Shown piece after piece: positions 21,943 to 33,812 of a DNA stretch of 64,000 nt. The DNA comes from Platerodrilus igneus (taxonomy: Eukaryota > Arthropoda > Insecta > Coleoptera > Lycidae). Below the pieces are notes generated by a model. It made no database searches. It was not told where the DNA came from and worked only from the letters and a program-made list of their open reading frames with translations. The stretch spans positions 3,472,001 to 3,536,000 of the forward strand of contig JARFIW010001458.1 in the NCBI GenBank assembly GCA_036346225.1, read 5' to 3'. The position numbers and the translations under genes are program-made. Numbering within the stretch: the first letter of the stretch is position 1; each line of letters starts with the position of its first letter.

Positions 21943-22029
21943 TAAGCCCGGTCTGGCTTCAAAACGGTGCACGCGTATGTTGCATGGAAAAACATACGCG
22001 TGCACCGTTTTGAAGTCAGACCGGCCTTA
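21943..22029. repeat. Foldback palindrome at the Polinton right tip
   Basis: Arms 21943-21981 and 21991-22029 match as inverted repeats at 37 of 39 positions around a 9-base loop. It has the same sequence as the left tip, so each end of the element is itself a hairpin. Confidence 0.92.
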
Positions 22030-22082
22030 CTTACCTACTACTATGGTATAATGTAAGCATAATGTATTATTTTAATTTATAC

Positions 22083-23927
22083 TGAAGCCTTTTAAATTCC
22101 GTTTTAGTTTAACGAGAAATTCCGATAATTAGAAATGAGCCCACGGCAAGTTCGGATGGAAGGTGGCTCTAAGTTGAGGAAATCTCAAAGGCAAAGCGGC
22201 TAGTCGAACTATATGCTCTGGGTAGAGAATGAGCTGTGGGTCGGGGTGTAATTGCAACCACTAATAATAAAAATAAGGCGCCACCGTATTTTTTTATACT
22301 GAGAAGACCTAATACAAGTCCCTTGTACAAGGCAAATGCGGAAACCTTTTTTCTATAACCGCTATATAATTTTTAAAGACCTCCTAATCTTTAAAGTATC
22401 TTACCTTATGGCTCGACCTTGACCTTAGCAATCCTCCATTGCACCTGTGAACAAATTAAACAAAGAAAAGCACTGTTTGTGCATTCAAACTCAAAAATAA
22501 TTAAATACAATCAGAATCGATTTTCATTCCTCTTAAATAAAAGATAGTCTTTAGTCCGAAAATAAGAATCTATTCTTTTTGGTATCCAATAAAGTAATTT
22601 TTTACATAAAATAAGTCTTCCTTTATAAGTTAATTTAAATTAGGAAGAGTTAATTACAATGGTACTGAATATATCCGTACCAATTACTATTTAATGAAGT
22701 TTATATAACAGATTGACAAAGCATAAAATTGCTTATTTATAGAAAGAGTTAATTATGGTAAATGTACCTTAATTTCACAGTAAATAATTACAGATAATTG
22801 TTCATAAAATATCAAATGTAGAAATTTAATTTTTAAAGGTTCAAAGTTAGAAGAATTTACTTTATCTAATTAGTAGTGACATCTTCTGATGTTTCATTGA
22901 GTTAATAAAAGAATTTGTAGGAACAAATTACAGATATATCGTATAACTACGAAAAATATAATTGAGGTCTGTCCTTGACCTGTTCAAAGTTAACACAAGT
23001 CGGTTAAAGTAAAATTTATCTCGTTTCTACGTCGACAGTTCAAACAACATACGAATATAATTTTTGTACATACCAGAACTCCAAATTGCACCTAAATACT
23101 TGCTTGAAAGCTGACGTATGTATTAACAACGGAAAATTCTATTCCAAACAAACAGCTGCGCTGCATACTGAAAAACACGTCACTTGGCTTCCATTATCTG
23201 CGTTTCAATTTACAGATGTTCCAGGCGTAATTCACACCACAAGAAAGCAAATGTTGTTTGTAATTAACTTGAATAAATTATAAATGTGATTCCATATTAT
23301 ACAAAAATAGAATTGTTTTCATTTAATTTTCGCATGAATACTATTCAGAAAAGTTGCTTATTTATAATTTACGTTGCAATATATTTTAAAATAAATTATT
23401 CCCAAAGTTACACTGAAAATTTCAATCAATATTGTTATAGAAACAAATTCACTTATTGTTCCTAATGGTCTATTAACAAAAACTTCATCGTTCTTCACGA
23501 CTGGTTTCAACAAAAACATGGACCATCCAAAATAATTTTTGAAGATGGCTTGTACGTGCAATCTTCCATCGTGCACGCTTCCAACACCAAAAATCAATCA
23601 CGGACATCGCTTCTAAGAACAACTATCGACCTGCTTGAACCCCAGCTGTGTTAGAAGTGCCGGCCGAGCTTGTTGCCGCCTGGTAACAGCGATACCTAGC
23701 GGTTCCTGAGTAGAGGGGGCTTTAAGAAGGATACCAAACAAAAGCTTTTATATTGTCTCCGTAGAATTTAACTTTTAACATGAACTAAATACTAGTTCTT
23801 TATTGGACAATAGATGTTATTAAATTAAGTAGATTGGATAACATTATAATGTATTATATTATTTAATATTTAATAAAAGGATTGATTATACAGATATATA
23901 TATTAGGTGGAAAATAAAATTGCTACA
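22083..23927 (-). repeat. 3' LTR of element A
   Basis: On the minus strand it starts TGTAGCAATTTT and ends AAAAGGCTTCA (TG...CA), 1845 bp. It matches 27659-29502 with only scattered single-base changes and small length differences (for example in a T run near 22580). Open frames of 65 and 79 codons inside (23086-23283 plus; 23358-23597 minus) recur in the other LTR simply because the LTRs match; no family motif is seen. Confidence 0.93.
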
Positions 23928-24512
23928 CTGCCTCTTTCTAAGAGAAAAAATTCTGGAATAAATGCGAAGAATTTTTTTTTTGAATTTATTGTTACATATT
24001 CACAACTTATTATTATTAATTTTTACAAACTAAAACAAAAATTACCACTTAAGATACAACATATTTGAAAATGAGTGACGAGTAACTACGCGTACTATAC
24101 GCCACAAGGGGACAAATTCGGGAAGTCTTAATCGGTAGGGTGTCATTATCGTTTAATCATATTCGGGGTTATTATATCACTCATTTATACTCGAAACTTA
24201 AACAACAAAACATATAATACTGCCGTATTATGATTCCTTAATGAAAATATCAAATTATCATGACAAACATATTTTTATTATATTAACCGTAATTTACATA
24301 TTTACAAAAGAAGAAAAGGACTCTCACTACTTTTGAGATCCACTCCAAACATAACTTCAAAACAGCAAACAAGTCTTGAAATCACTAACGTTCAACAATC
24401 TACCGCATGTATATGCAACCAAAATGTAGAAATATCTCTTTCCCAGAAGAGACAAGTAAAACGCCACCACGTCTTACTTCTCACAAATCTCACTCACGCA
24501 TGAATGAACAAA

Positions 24513-24712
24513 ATAGAACATTGCTATCTCACACAATATTCATATTAAACATAGAACATTGCTATCTCACGCAATATACATAATCAAACATAGAACATCG
24601 CTATCTCACGCAATATTCATAATTAAACATAGAACATTGCTATCTCACGCAATATTCATAATTAAACATAGAACATTGCTATCTCACGCAATATTCATAA
24701 TTAAACATAACT
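24513..24712. repeat. 39-bp minisatellite in element A
   Basis: About five copies of a 39-base unit containing GAACATTGCTATCTCACGCA. The CTATCTCAC word starts at 24524, 24562, 24601, 24640 and 24679. It lies between the integrase end and the 3' LTR in element order. Confidence 0.93.
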
Positions 24713-25168
24713 ATCATAGTTACTAACAATATTGACCTCCAACCAATATTTAATATGGACTCAAACTACTTGATTCCCATTATAATTATCAAACACCTTA
24801 ATCTTAAACCCGAAAGAAAATAATAACCAAATATATACAACTTTATTTATCAAACACTTTAATCATATAAATACCGAAACATTCCTTTATAACCTTGAAC
24901 TAGAGAATCATACGACAAATGAAATCATTTGACAAACGGAAACATGTAACTTTTTATCTTGACTCAAATGAATAACTTCAACTAACAATATCAGCACAGT
25001 CTAGTATCAACCTTACTGCACTACAAAAATTCTTTTTATACTTCTTATCCAACATCTAAAATTTTTAGACTACCAAACAGTATTCCAATACAATATTTAA
25101 ATCCTTAACTAAAAGATAAGACAGAAATAATTCCTACTATCAACCATTAAATATATCAACAACACTAA

Positions 25169-26445
25169 TTAATATTCAGAAACGTTCTCATTTTCAATAT
25201 CACCACTGAAATCTGAATAAGGTTTTAAGTCCTTAACATGCCATCTGCCTGCCCTTGAACCATTTTCATTAATCAATTCATAGATTAAATTCGAAACCTT
25301 CTTTTTAACAATACTCAAAACATATTTTGGCGCTAGCTTAGCTGTAAACTTATTACTTGCTTTCGAAAGAACTTTATTTGACCTCCAAACTTTGTCACCT
25401 ACTTCGAAAGAAATGTTACGTCTCCTTAAATTATATGAATTACTAGACTGCATGTAAGCTAAATGTAACCTTTTCTGTACGTCTATACAAATATCAAATA
25501 GTCCTTGATGATCTGACACATACGAAGGTCTATCACTAGAAATAAAATCAATATCAACTGAGGGTTCCACATCAAGACCATAAAATTTTCCAGACACAGG
25601 AACATGTCTACCAAAAACTAAGAAATTTGGCGAATAACCAGTGGCATGATGTTTTGCAGAATTAATCGCATACTGAATTTGGGGTAACTCTATGTCCCAA
25701 GTATCATGTTCTTTAATATACGAACGTATAGCTGTTCCGACTGTTCTATTTATCCTGTCTACAAAATTACATTGGGGAGAGTAAACTGCATTAAACCAAA
25801 TTTTTTGAACGTCATATTTTTTACATACTGCCTTGAAATTTCTACCACTAAATTGTGAGCCATTGTCACAAATAATATATTTGGCAACGCCATAAACTAA
25901 AAAAACTTTTTCCTCCAATACACGTTCTATTATATGCGCTTTTGCACTACGTAACGGAAACATTAACGTGAATTTTGAGAACCAATCACCAATAACTAAT
26001 AACCATTTGTGTCCAACCTTGGACCGTGGAAATGGGCCTATGAGGTCTATAGCGATAATCTGAAAGGGAACTTCACTTCTTTTCCTTTCCCATTAAACCA
26101 AGGGGTCCTCTATTCGATGCCTTCTGTGCACCACACGTTAAACAATTTTACAAAATTTCAACACATCATTACGCATTTTTGGCCAATAAAACTCTCTTGT
26201 ATGCGTGCCAATGTTTTAAAAAAACCAAAATGACCGGCCACTGAAGGGTCATGATTTATCCGAATAACCTCTTCCTTCTGTGATCTAGGGACTAAATATT
26301 TCCATTCCCTTACATTCGACGAGAGTGGTAAACTTGATGAAAGAAATTTAAATACATAATTATCTTCTACCTTCCATTGTGGGTAATCATCAGGTGAAGC
26401 TAAAATTTTTCTCGAAGAGACACATACCAGGGATCCACATTATCT
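25169..26445 (-). pseudogene. Element A integrase (C-terminal pol)
   Basis: The best part is open from 25963 to 25169 (264 residues). Upstream, in broken frames to about 26445, come DNVDPWYVSL, WKYLVPRSQKEEVIRI and the zinc-binding His pair region (NHDPSVAGHFGFFKTLARIQ), then HKWLLVIGDWFSKF with the first Asp. In the open part are YIICDNGSQFSGRNF (second Asp) and SPQCNFVDRINRTVG. The catalytic Glu expected in this last motif (as in element B, CNFVERLNKT) is Asp here. The C-terminus SRAGRWHVKDLKPYSDFSG is shared with B and C. The frame breaks and the Glu-to-Asp change suggest it no longer works. Confidence 0.88.
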
Positions 26446-26639
26446 AACTTGATCTCAACTAAATTATCAACATGACCTCCAACATTAAACCAATGAACTT
26501 CAAACTTTAAGAACACCTTCTCTTTTAAATTCGCAGACAATGACAATTTTAAACATAATAAATTTATAATTTAGATTACTCTCAACCTTCCATCTAGGAA
26601 AACAATATATCAATGTTCTAGTACACTCTTACACTACTC

Positions 26640-26930
26640 ATAATCAAACTGTCAAGATAGACAAAAGTACTTCACAACGCATAAACTTGCTAGGGTGACA
26701 AACTCCTCTGTGAGTCTCACCTAGACTTATAAACAAAAAATTATAACCTCATCACCAATCTCAAAAATAGTGATGCCAAAATTGCTAGAGTGACAACTTA
26801 CCTCGAGTCTCGTTTAGACTAATGTAATGCTGAGCGACCGACTTTTCCTAAGTCTCGTCTAGACTGACATACTGCTAATCCGACCAACCACGACGACAAG
26901 TTTCACTTAGACTTACAACCAATTAACATA
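26640..26930 (-). repeat. Array of four conserved hairpin units in element A
   Basis: On the minus strand four short inverted repeats of the form AGTCT-N5-AGACT occur: AAGTCTAAGTGAAACTT (26914-26898), AGTCTAGACGAGACTT (26865-26850), AGTCTAAACGAGACTC (26819-26804) and AAGTCTAGGTGAGACTC (26728-26712). Each is followed by a GTCG/GTCGCTCAGCA-like tail. Number, order and unequal spacing are the same as in element C (52513-52720). The array is non-coding and lies between gag and integrase, where reverse transcriptase would be. Confidence 0.8.
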
Positions 26931-27220
26931 CTGCGTTGCAATGCGGATATAAATAAATCAAAAATTGCTATCAAAATAAATTATATCAAAACAAAACGTG
27001 CCTATGCACAAGAGCAATCTTGAAACGGTTTACCGACAGTAAAAACCAGTGTACCAAATTATAAACATCTATCATCTCTACTATAAAAAATTTATCAAAC
27101 AACTATTGTAGTTAATACAAATGGAAGAAAAACCTAAATACAAATCACTATTATCAACTACACTGTGAGTTATAATTCACTGAAATACTACAAGCTGCGA
27201 CTAAAAGAACAATAATATTC

Positions 27221-27474
27221 CTATTGAACAATTTTACCATGTAAGAAAGCTTCTTCTAATTTCTTACACAAGTTTATTAATGTTGATATACTATCAATTT
27301 CCGTTAGAGCTAATTGACAAATAAAATCAGGTAATGTTGTTTCTTTGGCTAATAATCGGCCTAACATTTTCCTCTTATCCTGCATCGGTCTGCTGCTAAC
27401 ACTTCACGAATTTTCAATTCATAATCCAACTTATCTTTATGCAAATAAACTACTTGATACGTCTCAGCCATCAT
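27221..27474 (-). pseudogene. Element A gag, N-terminus joined to C-terminus
   Basis: The ATG at 27474 (second ATG at 27471) gives MMAETYQVVYLHKDKLDYEL, then a frameshift, then MQDKRKMLGRLLAKE. This is the same N-terminus as in B (44284) and C (51019). It continues directly with LPDFICQLALTEIDSISTLI and NLCKKLEEAFLHGK, which corresponds to the far C-terminal capsid region of B and C (LALCDIKTIPDLI; QLALLEIEDVSTLT). About 250 residues of the middle are missing, so the gag has been internally deleted, leaving ~85 codons. Confidence 0.8.
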
Positions 27475-27589
27475 GGGATAGACTAACTAACTAATTACAA
27501 ATTAAACTCAATTAAACAACAAGATCAATAGACTAAACCAATCTGAGGGTAAATGAATTACAAACCACAAGTGCAAACAACCAAAGTCA

Positions 27590-27658
27590 ATCGAAGCCTA
27601 TACTTTATGTGCTTATACAATTGGTACAGCAATCGAGGCCTACACGCTGGGCGCTATT
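27590..27658 (-). promoter_or_regulatory. Primer-binding-site region of element A
   Basis: Immediately after the LTR end (GGCTTCA) the minus strand reads AATAGCGCCCAGCGTGTAGG, then CCTCGATTG. This resembles the tRNA-Lys(CUU) site TGGCGCCCAACGTGGGGC with several changes. A second half-unit (AAAGTATAGGCTTCGATTG) follows about 40 bases on, so the region is partly duplicated. Confidence 0.6.
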
Positions 27659-29502
27659 TGAAGCCTTTTAAATTCTGTTTTAGTTTAACGAGAAATTCCG
27701 ATAATTAGAAATGAGCCCACGGCAAGTTCGGATGGAAGGTGGCTCTAAGTTGAGGAAATCTCAAAGGCAAAGCGGCTAGTCGAACTATATGCTCTGGGTA
27801 GAGAATGAGCTGTGGGTCGGGGTGTAATTGCAACCACTAATAATAAAAATAAGGCGCCACCGTATTTTTTTATACTGAGAAGACCTAATACAAGTCCCTT
27901 GTACAAGGCAAATGCGGAAACCTTTTTTCTATAACCGCTATATAATTTTTAAAGACCTCCTAATCTTTAAAGTATTTTACCTTATGGCTCGACCTTGACC
28001 TTAGCAATCCTCCATTGCACCTGTGAACAAATTAAACAAAGAAAAGCACTGTTTGTGCATTCAAACTCAAAAATAATTAAATACAATCAGAATCGATTTT
28101 CATTCCTCTTAAATAAAAGATAGTCTTTAGTCCGAAAATAAGAATCTATTCTTTTGGTATCCAATAAAGTAATTTTTACAAAAATAAGTCTTCCTTTATA
28201 AGTTAATTTAAATTAGGAAGAGTTAATTACAATGGTACTGAATATATCCGTACCAATTACTATTTAATGAAGTTTATATAACAGATTGACAAAGCATAAA
28301 ATTGCTTATTTATAGAAAGAGTTAATTATGGTAAATTTACCTTAATTTCACAGTAAATAATTACAGATAATTGTTCATAAAATATCAAATGTAGAAATTT
28401 AATTTCTAAAGGTTCAAAGTTAGAAGAATTTACTTTATCTAATTAGTAGTGACATCTTCTGATGTTTCATTGAGTTAATAAAAGAATTTGTAGGAACAAA
28501 TTACAGATATATCGTATAACTACGAAAAATATAATTGAGGTCTGTCCTTGACCTGTTCAAAGTTAACACAAGTCGGTTAAAGTAAAATTTATCTCGTTTC
28601 TACGTCGACAGTTCAAACAACATACGAATATTATTTTTGTACATACCAGAACTCCAAATTGCACCTAAATACTTGCTTGAAAGCTGACGTATGTATTAAC
28701 AACGGAAAATTCCATTCCAAACAAACAGCTGCGCTGCATACTGAAAAACACGTCACTTGGCTTCCATTATCTGCGTTTCAATTTACAGATGTTCCAGGCG
28801 TAATTCACACCACAAGAAAGCAAATGTTGTTTGTAATTAACTTGAATAAATTATAAATGTGATTCCATATTATACAAAAATAGAATTGTTTTCATTTAAT
28901 TTTCGCATGAATACTATTCAGAAAAGTTGCTTATTTATAATTTACGTTGCAATATATTTTAAAATAAATTATTCCCAAAGTTACACTGAAAATTTCAATC
29001 AATATTGTTATAGAAACAAATTCACTTACTGTTCCTAATGGTCTATTAACAAAAACTTCATCGTTCTTCACGACTGGTTTCAACAAAAACATGGACCATC
29101 CAAAACAATTTTTGAAGATGGCTTGTACGTGCAATCTTCCATAGTGCACGCTTCCAACACCAAAAATCAATCACGGACATCGCTCCTAAGAACAACTATC
29201 GACCTGCTTGAACCCCAGCTGTGTTAGAAGTGCCGGACGAGCTTGTTGCCGCCTGGTAACAGCGATACCTAGCGGTTCCTGAGTAGAGGGGGCTTTAAGA
29301 AGGATACCAAACAAAAGCTTTTATATTGTCTCCGTAGAATTTAACTTTTAACATGAACTAAATACTAGTTCTTTATTGGACAATAGATGTTATTAAATTA
29401 AGTGGATTGGATAACATTATAATGTATTATATTATTTAATATTTAATAAAAGGATTGATTATACAGATATATATATATTAGGTGGAAAATAAAATTGCTA
29501 CA
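27659..29502 (-). repeat. 5' LTR of element A
   Basis: Partner of 22083-23927, 1844 bp, with the same TG...CA ends on the minus strand. Confidence 0.93.
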
Positions 29503-29506
29503 ATAC

Positions 29507-31300
29507 AAAAGGTGTGCAATATTAAGAAACGGAAATATTGGACAATAAAAGCTTTTGTGAGGTATTTAGGTTACAAAAGTTGAATGTTGTTGATATCTAG
29601 TTTTGGAATAAAGAGTATGTTACGTTAGCTTTACGAAATGGAGTGATTCTGCATTGGTTTTCATTTGCCGTAATTAAACACCTCCTAAAAACGCTTTTTA
29701 TGTTATTCTCAAATTATACAAGCTTGACAAATTCAATAAATACGTGTTAAACCGTCCTGTATAAAATTTTTTTGCAGTACGTGGAATATCTTCTAAAACA
29801 GTTTATAAATTCTCTAAAATGCTAGAAAACCCGCATTTTCAATTCCCTGTAACACATTCTATCAGCCGCTTGTTATTTCCAATAGTTATTCGTTGAAACC
29901 AGCGAGCTTTTGCTCCTCAAACCCCTTAACAGCTTCTTTTTCCTTGAAATACGTTAGTTAATTCCAATAGAGTATTCTACCAACATGTTCGAAAACAACC
30001 GCTTTGTATAAGAACTTCGTTATATTTGCAGGAGTTCGAGCTCGCTCAAGTTTTACAAGTAATAAAATCGTTTCTTCTAATTAAGTCATTTGTAGTATCT
30101 TTGTAGCGTGGATCGATAATAACATAAACCTCTATTCTTTCCTATAAGTCAGGCAACTGATTTCTCTGGCCATATGGCTGGTTGCATAAAAGCCTGGGTG
30201 TTTTGAAATATATTTGCTTTTCCATTCGAACAACAAAATTCAACGGAATTAACTATCGTATTCTGCCTTCTTTATTGCTTGCATTCTAAGAATGTTTCGC
30301 CGTTGTCGTCTGGAATATATACGTTTGCTTGCTTTCGTAGAATGTTTAACATTCAATTACTGGAACTAGTTTTATGTAATTTCGTCTATAGTTTTGAAGT
30401 TGTAAAAATAAAAGTTCAACTTCTGAAAGAGTCTCCTATTTATTCGACTCCTCTTACTTATTTCGTCCTTTTTCTATTCAACTCTTCTGTAAAGTTACGA
30501 TTTTAAAATGCGTTTTGTGCTACTATAGTTAAGTTGTTGGTTTCAGTACCCAGCCGTAGACAAATACAGCCGCATTTCCTCATCCTAAGACGTACCAGAA
30601 AGAAGCTGATAGTTCAAGGTACAGTCAATTTTTGTGCTTGCTTATTAGTGCTGCTACTTTAGAAGATACACTTCTTTTCTTTGTTGGTTCGTTCTGCAAT
30701 AAATTGCAGCCGTACGTTACCAAATGCACGCTCACAACACGAATGATTATGTACATTATTTTTAAAGCTTGCGTTAGAGCACTTTCTATTATTTACTTTC
30801 CTGTGTAAATTAATGTTAACGTCAACAACTTGCTGTTTGGAATTTAATATTTCGTTCTTAAATTATACGAGGTGCTCTTCCTAAAGCAGATGCTACTGTA
30901 TTATTTCTAGCAGATGTTACTATAACATTTCTTTATTTTTTGTACATATTTAGGGCTACAACATGTAATAAGTATTCTTGCATTTAGATAATAGGATTCT
31001 ATTCTCGATATTATAAAATGTTATAACGAACCATTACGTAAATATGTTTTTAACCTTTGTCAATATTGTCTTAGAACTGTATACTTTACTTAACGTTGTA
31101 ATATAACCTACTAAAGTTTTCAAATTTTTTCTTTCTATATCACCTACTCTACTCTGCGATGTGTTTGAGCTATTCCGAACTCTAATTCTTTTGGAGTTTG
31201 ATTGTATCATTCTGTCCCTGTTTTTGTTGTGGTATTCGGTGTAGGCGATTCTCTCTACTTACTTTGCTGCTTTTTTTCTTGTCTGCACTAACATCGTAAC
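29507..31300. other. AT-rich region without a recognisable gene
   Basis: No conserved open frame. Since it lies directly upstream of a plus-strand leader and gag remnant (J), part of it may be the 5' LTR of J; long LTRs are the rule in this window. No boundary could be fixed. Confidence 0.4.
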
Positions 31301-31304
31301 ATAA

Positions 31305-31560
31305 AAATTTGGCGTACTCAACGTGTCGCTCCGATTTTTGCAACTTTTCGGTTTACTTATGTTGGCTACGTTTTCCATAAGCTTTTTTTTACTTAATGTG
31401 GTCTACGAGTTCGGAAACCTTTCTGTTGTTTTTAAAATTGGCTCGATTTCTGAAACCGTACTTTTTGCTTAATAGTTTGTCCTCGATCTTGGGAAACCTC
31501 TATTTTTATTCAACATTTGGTCCCGAATTTTCTGAACATACACCGCTACGTCCTGATAAA
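31305..31560 (+). repeat. Iterated primer-site-like leader units of element J
   Basis: TTGGCGTACTCAACGTGTCG then CTCCGATTTTTG (from 31309) resembles the tRNA-Lys primer site. Degenerate units follow with TTGGCTACG, GTGGTCTACGAGTTCGGAAA, TTGGCTCGATTTCTGAAACC, GTCCTCGATCTTGGGAAACC and TTGGTCCCGAATTTTCTGAA, about 40-60 bases apart. Confidence 0.5.
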
Positions 31561-31859
31561 AAGCTTCTTTCTTGGGTTAGTTTTATAGTTCCGTGTTCGT
31601 TACATGGTGATTTACTGTAAATTTTTCTTTATGCCGATTTGCTAATATTGTGTTTTCGCTGGCAATTCAAGTCTTTGAAAACACTAGCGCCCTATTTCTA
31701 TTCTTAGATTGTACGTTGTTCCTCCAATTCTATTACTGTTCTTAGATTATATTGTGCAAGTCTTACCAATTCTCTTTTCCTTTGAATTTCCGATTTTCCT
31801 TCGAGTGTACTTTAACTTCTGTTAGCTTCGTTATTTTTTTATCAAGTTAAAATGATCTT

Positions 31860-32580
31860 TTAGCGCATACATGCGAAACATTTATGCAAAACCGAGCTGT
31901 ATTACGAATTATTTTCTCGCGGTTTTAATTCTATGGTCTATGGAGATGAACTCCGCAGATCCGTGAAAGATGCTTTTTGCATTAAACGCGATGGAGCACT
32001 CCTTTCACCCTTCATTATATTCGATTACGCTGCCGACCTTGCAGCAGTCACAACTTCTGTACAGGAGCTTCCACAATCACTTGTTGAATTTGATACTAAT
32101 CAATCTGTTCCTGCGTTCAGACGCATTAGTTCTCTGTGGGTCTACAAGGGACGTTGCTATAGTAAAATGCTTCCACCAGATGCAGAGCGGTGAATCCCTC
32201 ATATTTTAAACGATCTTCGCATTTTTTTCGAAACCAAAATAAAAACATTCTGTTTTGCTACTACTCCGGCAGCTACTTCTAGTTCTACTCACACTTTTAG
32301 TCTGAACCCGATTTGGCTTATAAGTCCGTTACGATTGAGAAAAATACTTTTACTTCACATGGCCAAACTGCTCAGATTTTTCCTACGCCTATGGGTAGAT
32401 CAAATACTTTTTCTGTACCTACTTCTGTTCCTATTTCTGTGTCTAATTCTACTCGTCAAGTCATATGCTTCAATTGCGATGAACCTGGTTATGCTTTGGC
32501 ACGCTGTACTCATGCACAAGTGCATCATTGCTATGGTTGCGGGCATAAGGAAGTTACTCGACGCAATTGTCCGAAGTAGT
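31860..32580 (+). pseudogene. Gag remnant of a retrotransposon (J)
   Basis: The clear part is the C-terminal nucleocapsid region: QVICFNCDEPGYALARC, in which the CCHC His is Tyr, followed by HHCYGCGHKEVTRRNCPK, a second knuckle, and a stop at about 32579. Upstream frames (31933-32193, WVYKGRCYSKMLPPDAER) may be capsid sequence but I cannot name motifs in them. Nothing of pol follows; the next 1.2 kb is non-coding. The leader units upstream support an LTR element. Confidence 0.6.
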
Positions 32581-32599
32581 ATGTTACTAGGGTAACAAT

Positions 32600-33808
32600 T
32601 TCTTTTGACAATTACAAATCCTAATAGATTTATTTATAAAACACACTGCATTGTTTATTTAAATAAATCATTAATTTTGTGACGAGAATAAATATTCACA
32701 CCAGGACCGCATACCCCAATCACAAGGCATTTATTACTTATTAAAGTTTGTCCAGTTACTATTAGTAAACGTTGGCCGTTTGAATTTCATCTCCAATGTC
32801 ATGCGATTTTTAAATGTGTAGTGCGCATCTCGTCAACCTGAAAATTCAATCTGGCCCAACAACTTGTAGAGTTATAAGCATCATACAAGTCCATAAGGTC
32901 CACTTCAGCAATCTGGGAGTGGCAATAATCGTTGCTGCCTAACCAAGTGCAAGATGCATTTGATTTTCTGTGTATTTTAATAATGGTAAGCAGATTGAAT
33001 TATTATTTTGTCAGACGAAATGATTTTATTATAGCGCTCATCGGATTTCAAATAATAATTTCTTTAAATTTGTTAATATTGATTTCACTGAACTTATTAA
33101 AAAATAATCTAAATGATCGGCGAATTTTAATTTCCATATATTGTCAAGTTTAATCTCACTAACGTAAATGTAATAAATATTTATTCTGGACGTTCAGCGT
33201 CGATAAACTTGCGAGTTTATGGGCTCAAATATTATGCTTAATTTTTTAATTTATCGTTAAGTAATCGTTCTTTACACACAAGTTAAAGAAACGTTGAAAG
33301 TGATGTACTCCGAATAACTTGTTTATAGATTAGCTTTGTTTCGATTTGCTAAAATGAAATGCACATCAAGTCCGTATAGATAGTTTCCAGTAAAGATCCA
33401 GTGTATTACGCAATAAAATGTGGACAGTACGCTGACGTAGTTTGTTTGTCGAAAGATTGCAGGACAACACATGTGGTTTTCACAAGGTATAAGTTTCAAT
33501 GAAGTTTAAAGTACCAGTTTGCAAGGTAAGAGCTTTCTATCCACTGCATCTGACCACAACTGTTCGTATAAATTATCAGCGAGGCAGATGATTCAGAACA
33601 ACATTGCAACATTTTATAACTTCTGTTTTACAATGTAATTATGAAAAGTTTTGCTATTTCGAATTTTCCCTGGTATGAATTATGGATTATATACAATATT
33701 ATTGCAAATGATTGTGATTAAGAATATCCTTATTTAGTCCTAACAAAATATTTTATATAAATTCAATTACACTTCAAGTAATTTCCAGAACTAATATTAT
33801 TTGTCTTT
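32600..33808. other. Non-coding stretch before element B
   Basis: AT-rich, no supported gene or repeat edge. It ends at the GAAT target duplication of element B (33809-33812). Confidence 0.5.
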
Positions 33809-33812
33809 GAAT

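Larger units (their letters stand above)
10793..22030. mobile_element. Decayed Maverick/Polinton with both terminal inverted repeats
   Basis: The two ends are inverted copies: 10793 onward on the plus strand and 22030 downward on the minus strand both read GTAAGGCCGGTCTG and continue into the same subrepeats and the same small gene. Between them lie Polinton genes: integrase, structural-type protein and packaging ATPase (minus); phospholipase-like protein, protease, penton and major capsid start (plus). Protein-primed polymerase B is absent. Almost every gene has a stop or frameshift. A Gypsy fragment (16740-18832) interrupts it. The six bases outside each end (AGTGAT and TTACCT) do not match, so the expected 6-bp duplication is lost or an end has been rearranged. 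Confidence 0.88.
20556..22030 (-). repeat. Polinton right terminal inverted repeat
   Basis: Inverted relative to 10793-12720. From the tip inward on the minus strand: foldback palindrome (22029-21943), one set of subrepeats, the small TIR gene (21498-20974), then about 400 bp containing two ~115 bp tandem copies of a unit with TAGTTATTAAATCGC and AGACAGACTGATTGC (about 20840-20590), ending near ACTAGAAATAAATTTATTG at ~20550. The inner 400 bp is also present in the third copy at 55165-55540 but not in the left TIR. Confidence 0.8.
22083..29502 (-). mobile_element. Gypsy-type LTR retrotransposon A, internally deleted
   Basis: Two near-identical LTRs (27659-29502 and 22083-23927) flank 3.7 kb of internal DNA. 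The four bases ATAC occur just outside both edges (22079-22082 and 29503-29506), a 4-bp target duplication as for Ty3/Gypsy. On the minus strand the order is LTR, degenerate tRNA-Lys primer site, gag remnant, non-coding hairpin array, integrase, 39-bp minisatellite, LTR. Protease, reverse transcriptase and RNase H are absent. It inserted ~50 bp outside the Polinton right tip. The close match between LTRs indicates recent insertion despite the deletions, so it probably moved using another element's enzymes. Confidence 0.92.

Noticed and set aside
10787..22036. A 6-bp target duplication around the Polinton
   Set aside because: AGTGAT on the left and TTACCT on the right do not match.
23086..23597. 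65- and 79-codon open frames present twice (also at 28659-29170)
   Set aside because: They recur only because the two LTRs of A are nearly identical; no motif, and the first is antisense to the element.
24513..24712. CRISPR-like array
   Set aside because: The 39-bp units are contiguous with no unique spacers, and the genome is eukaryotic.
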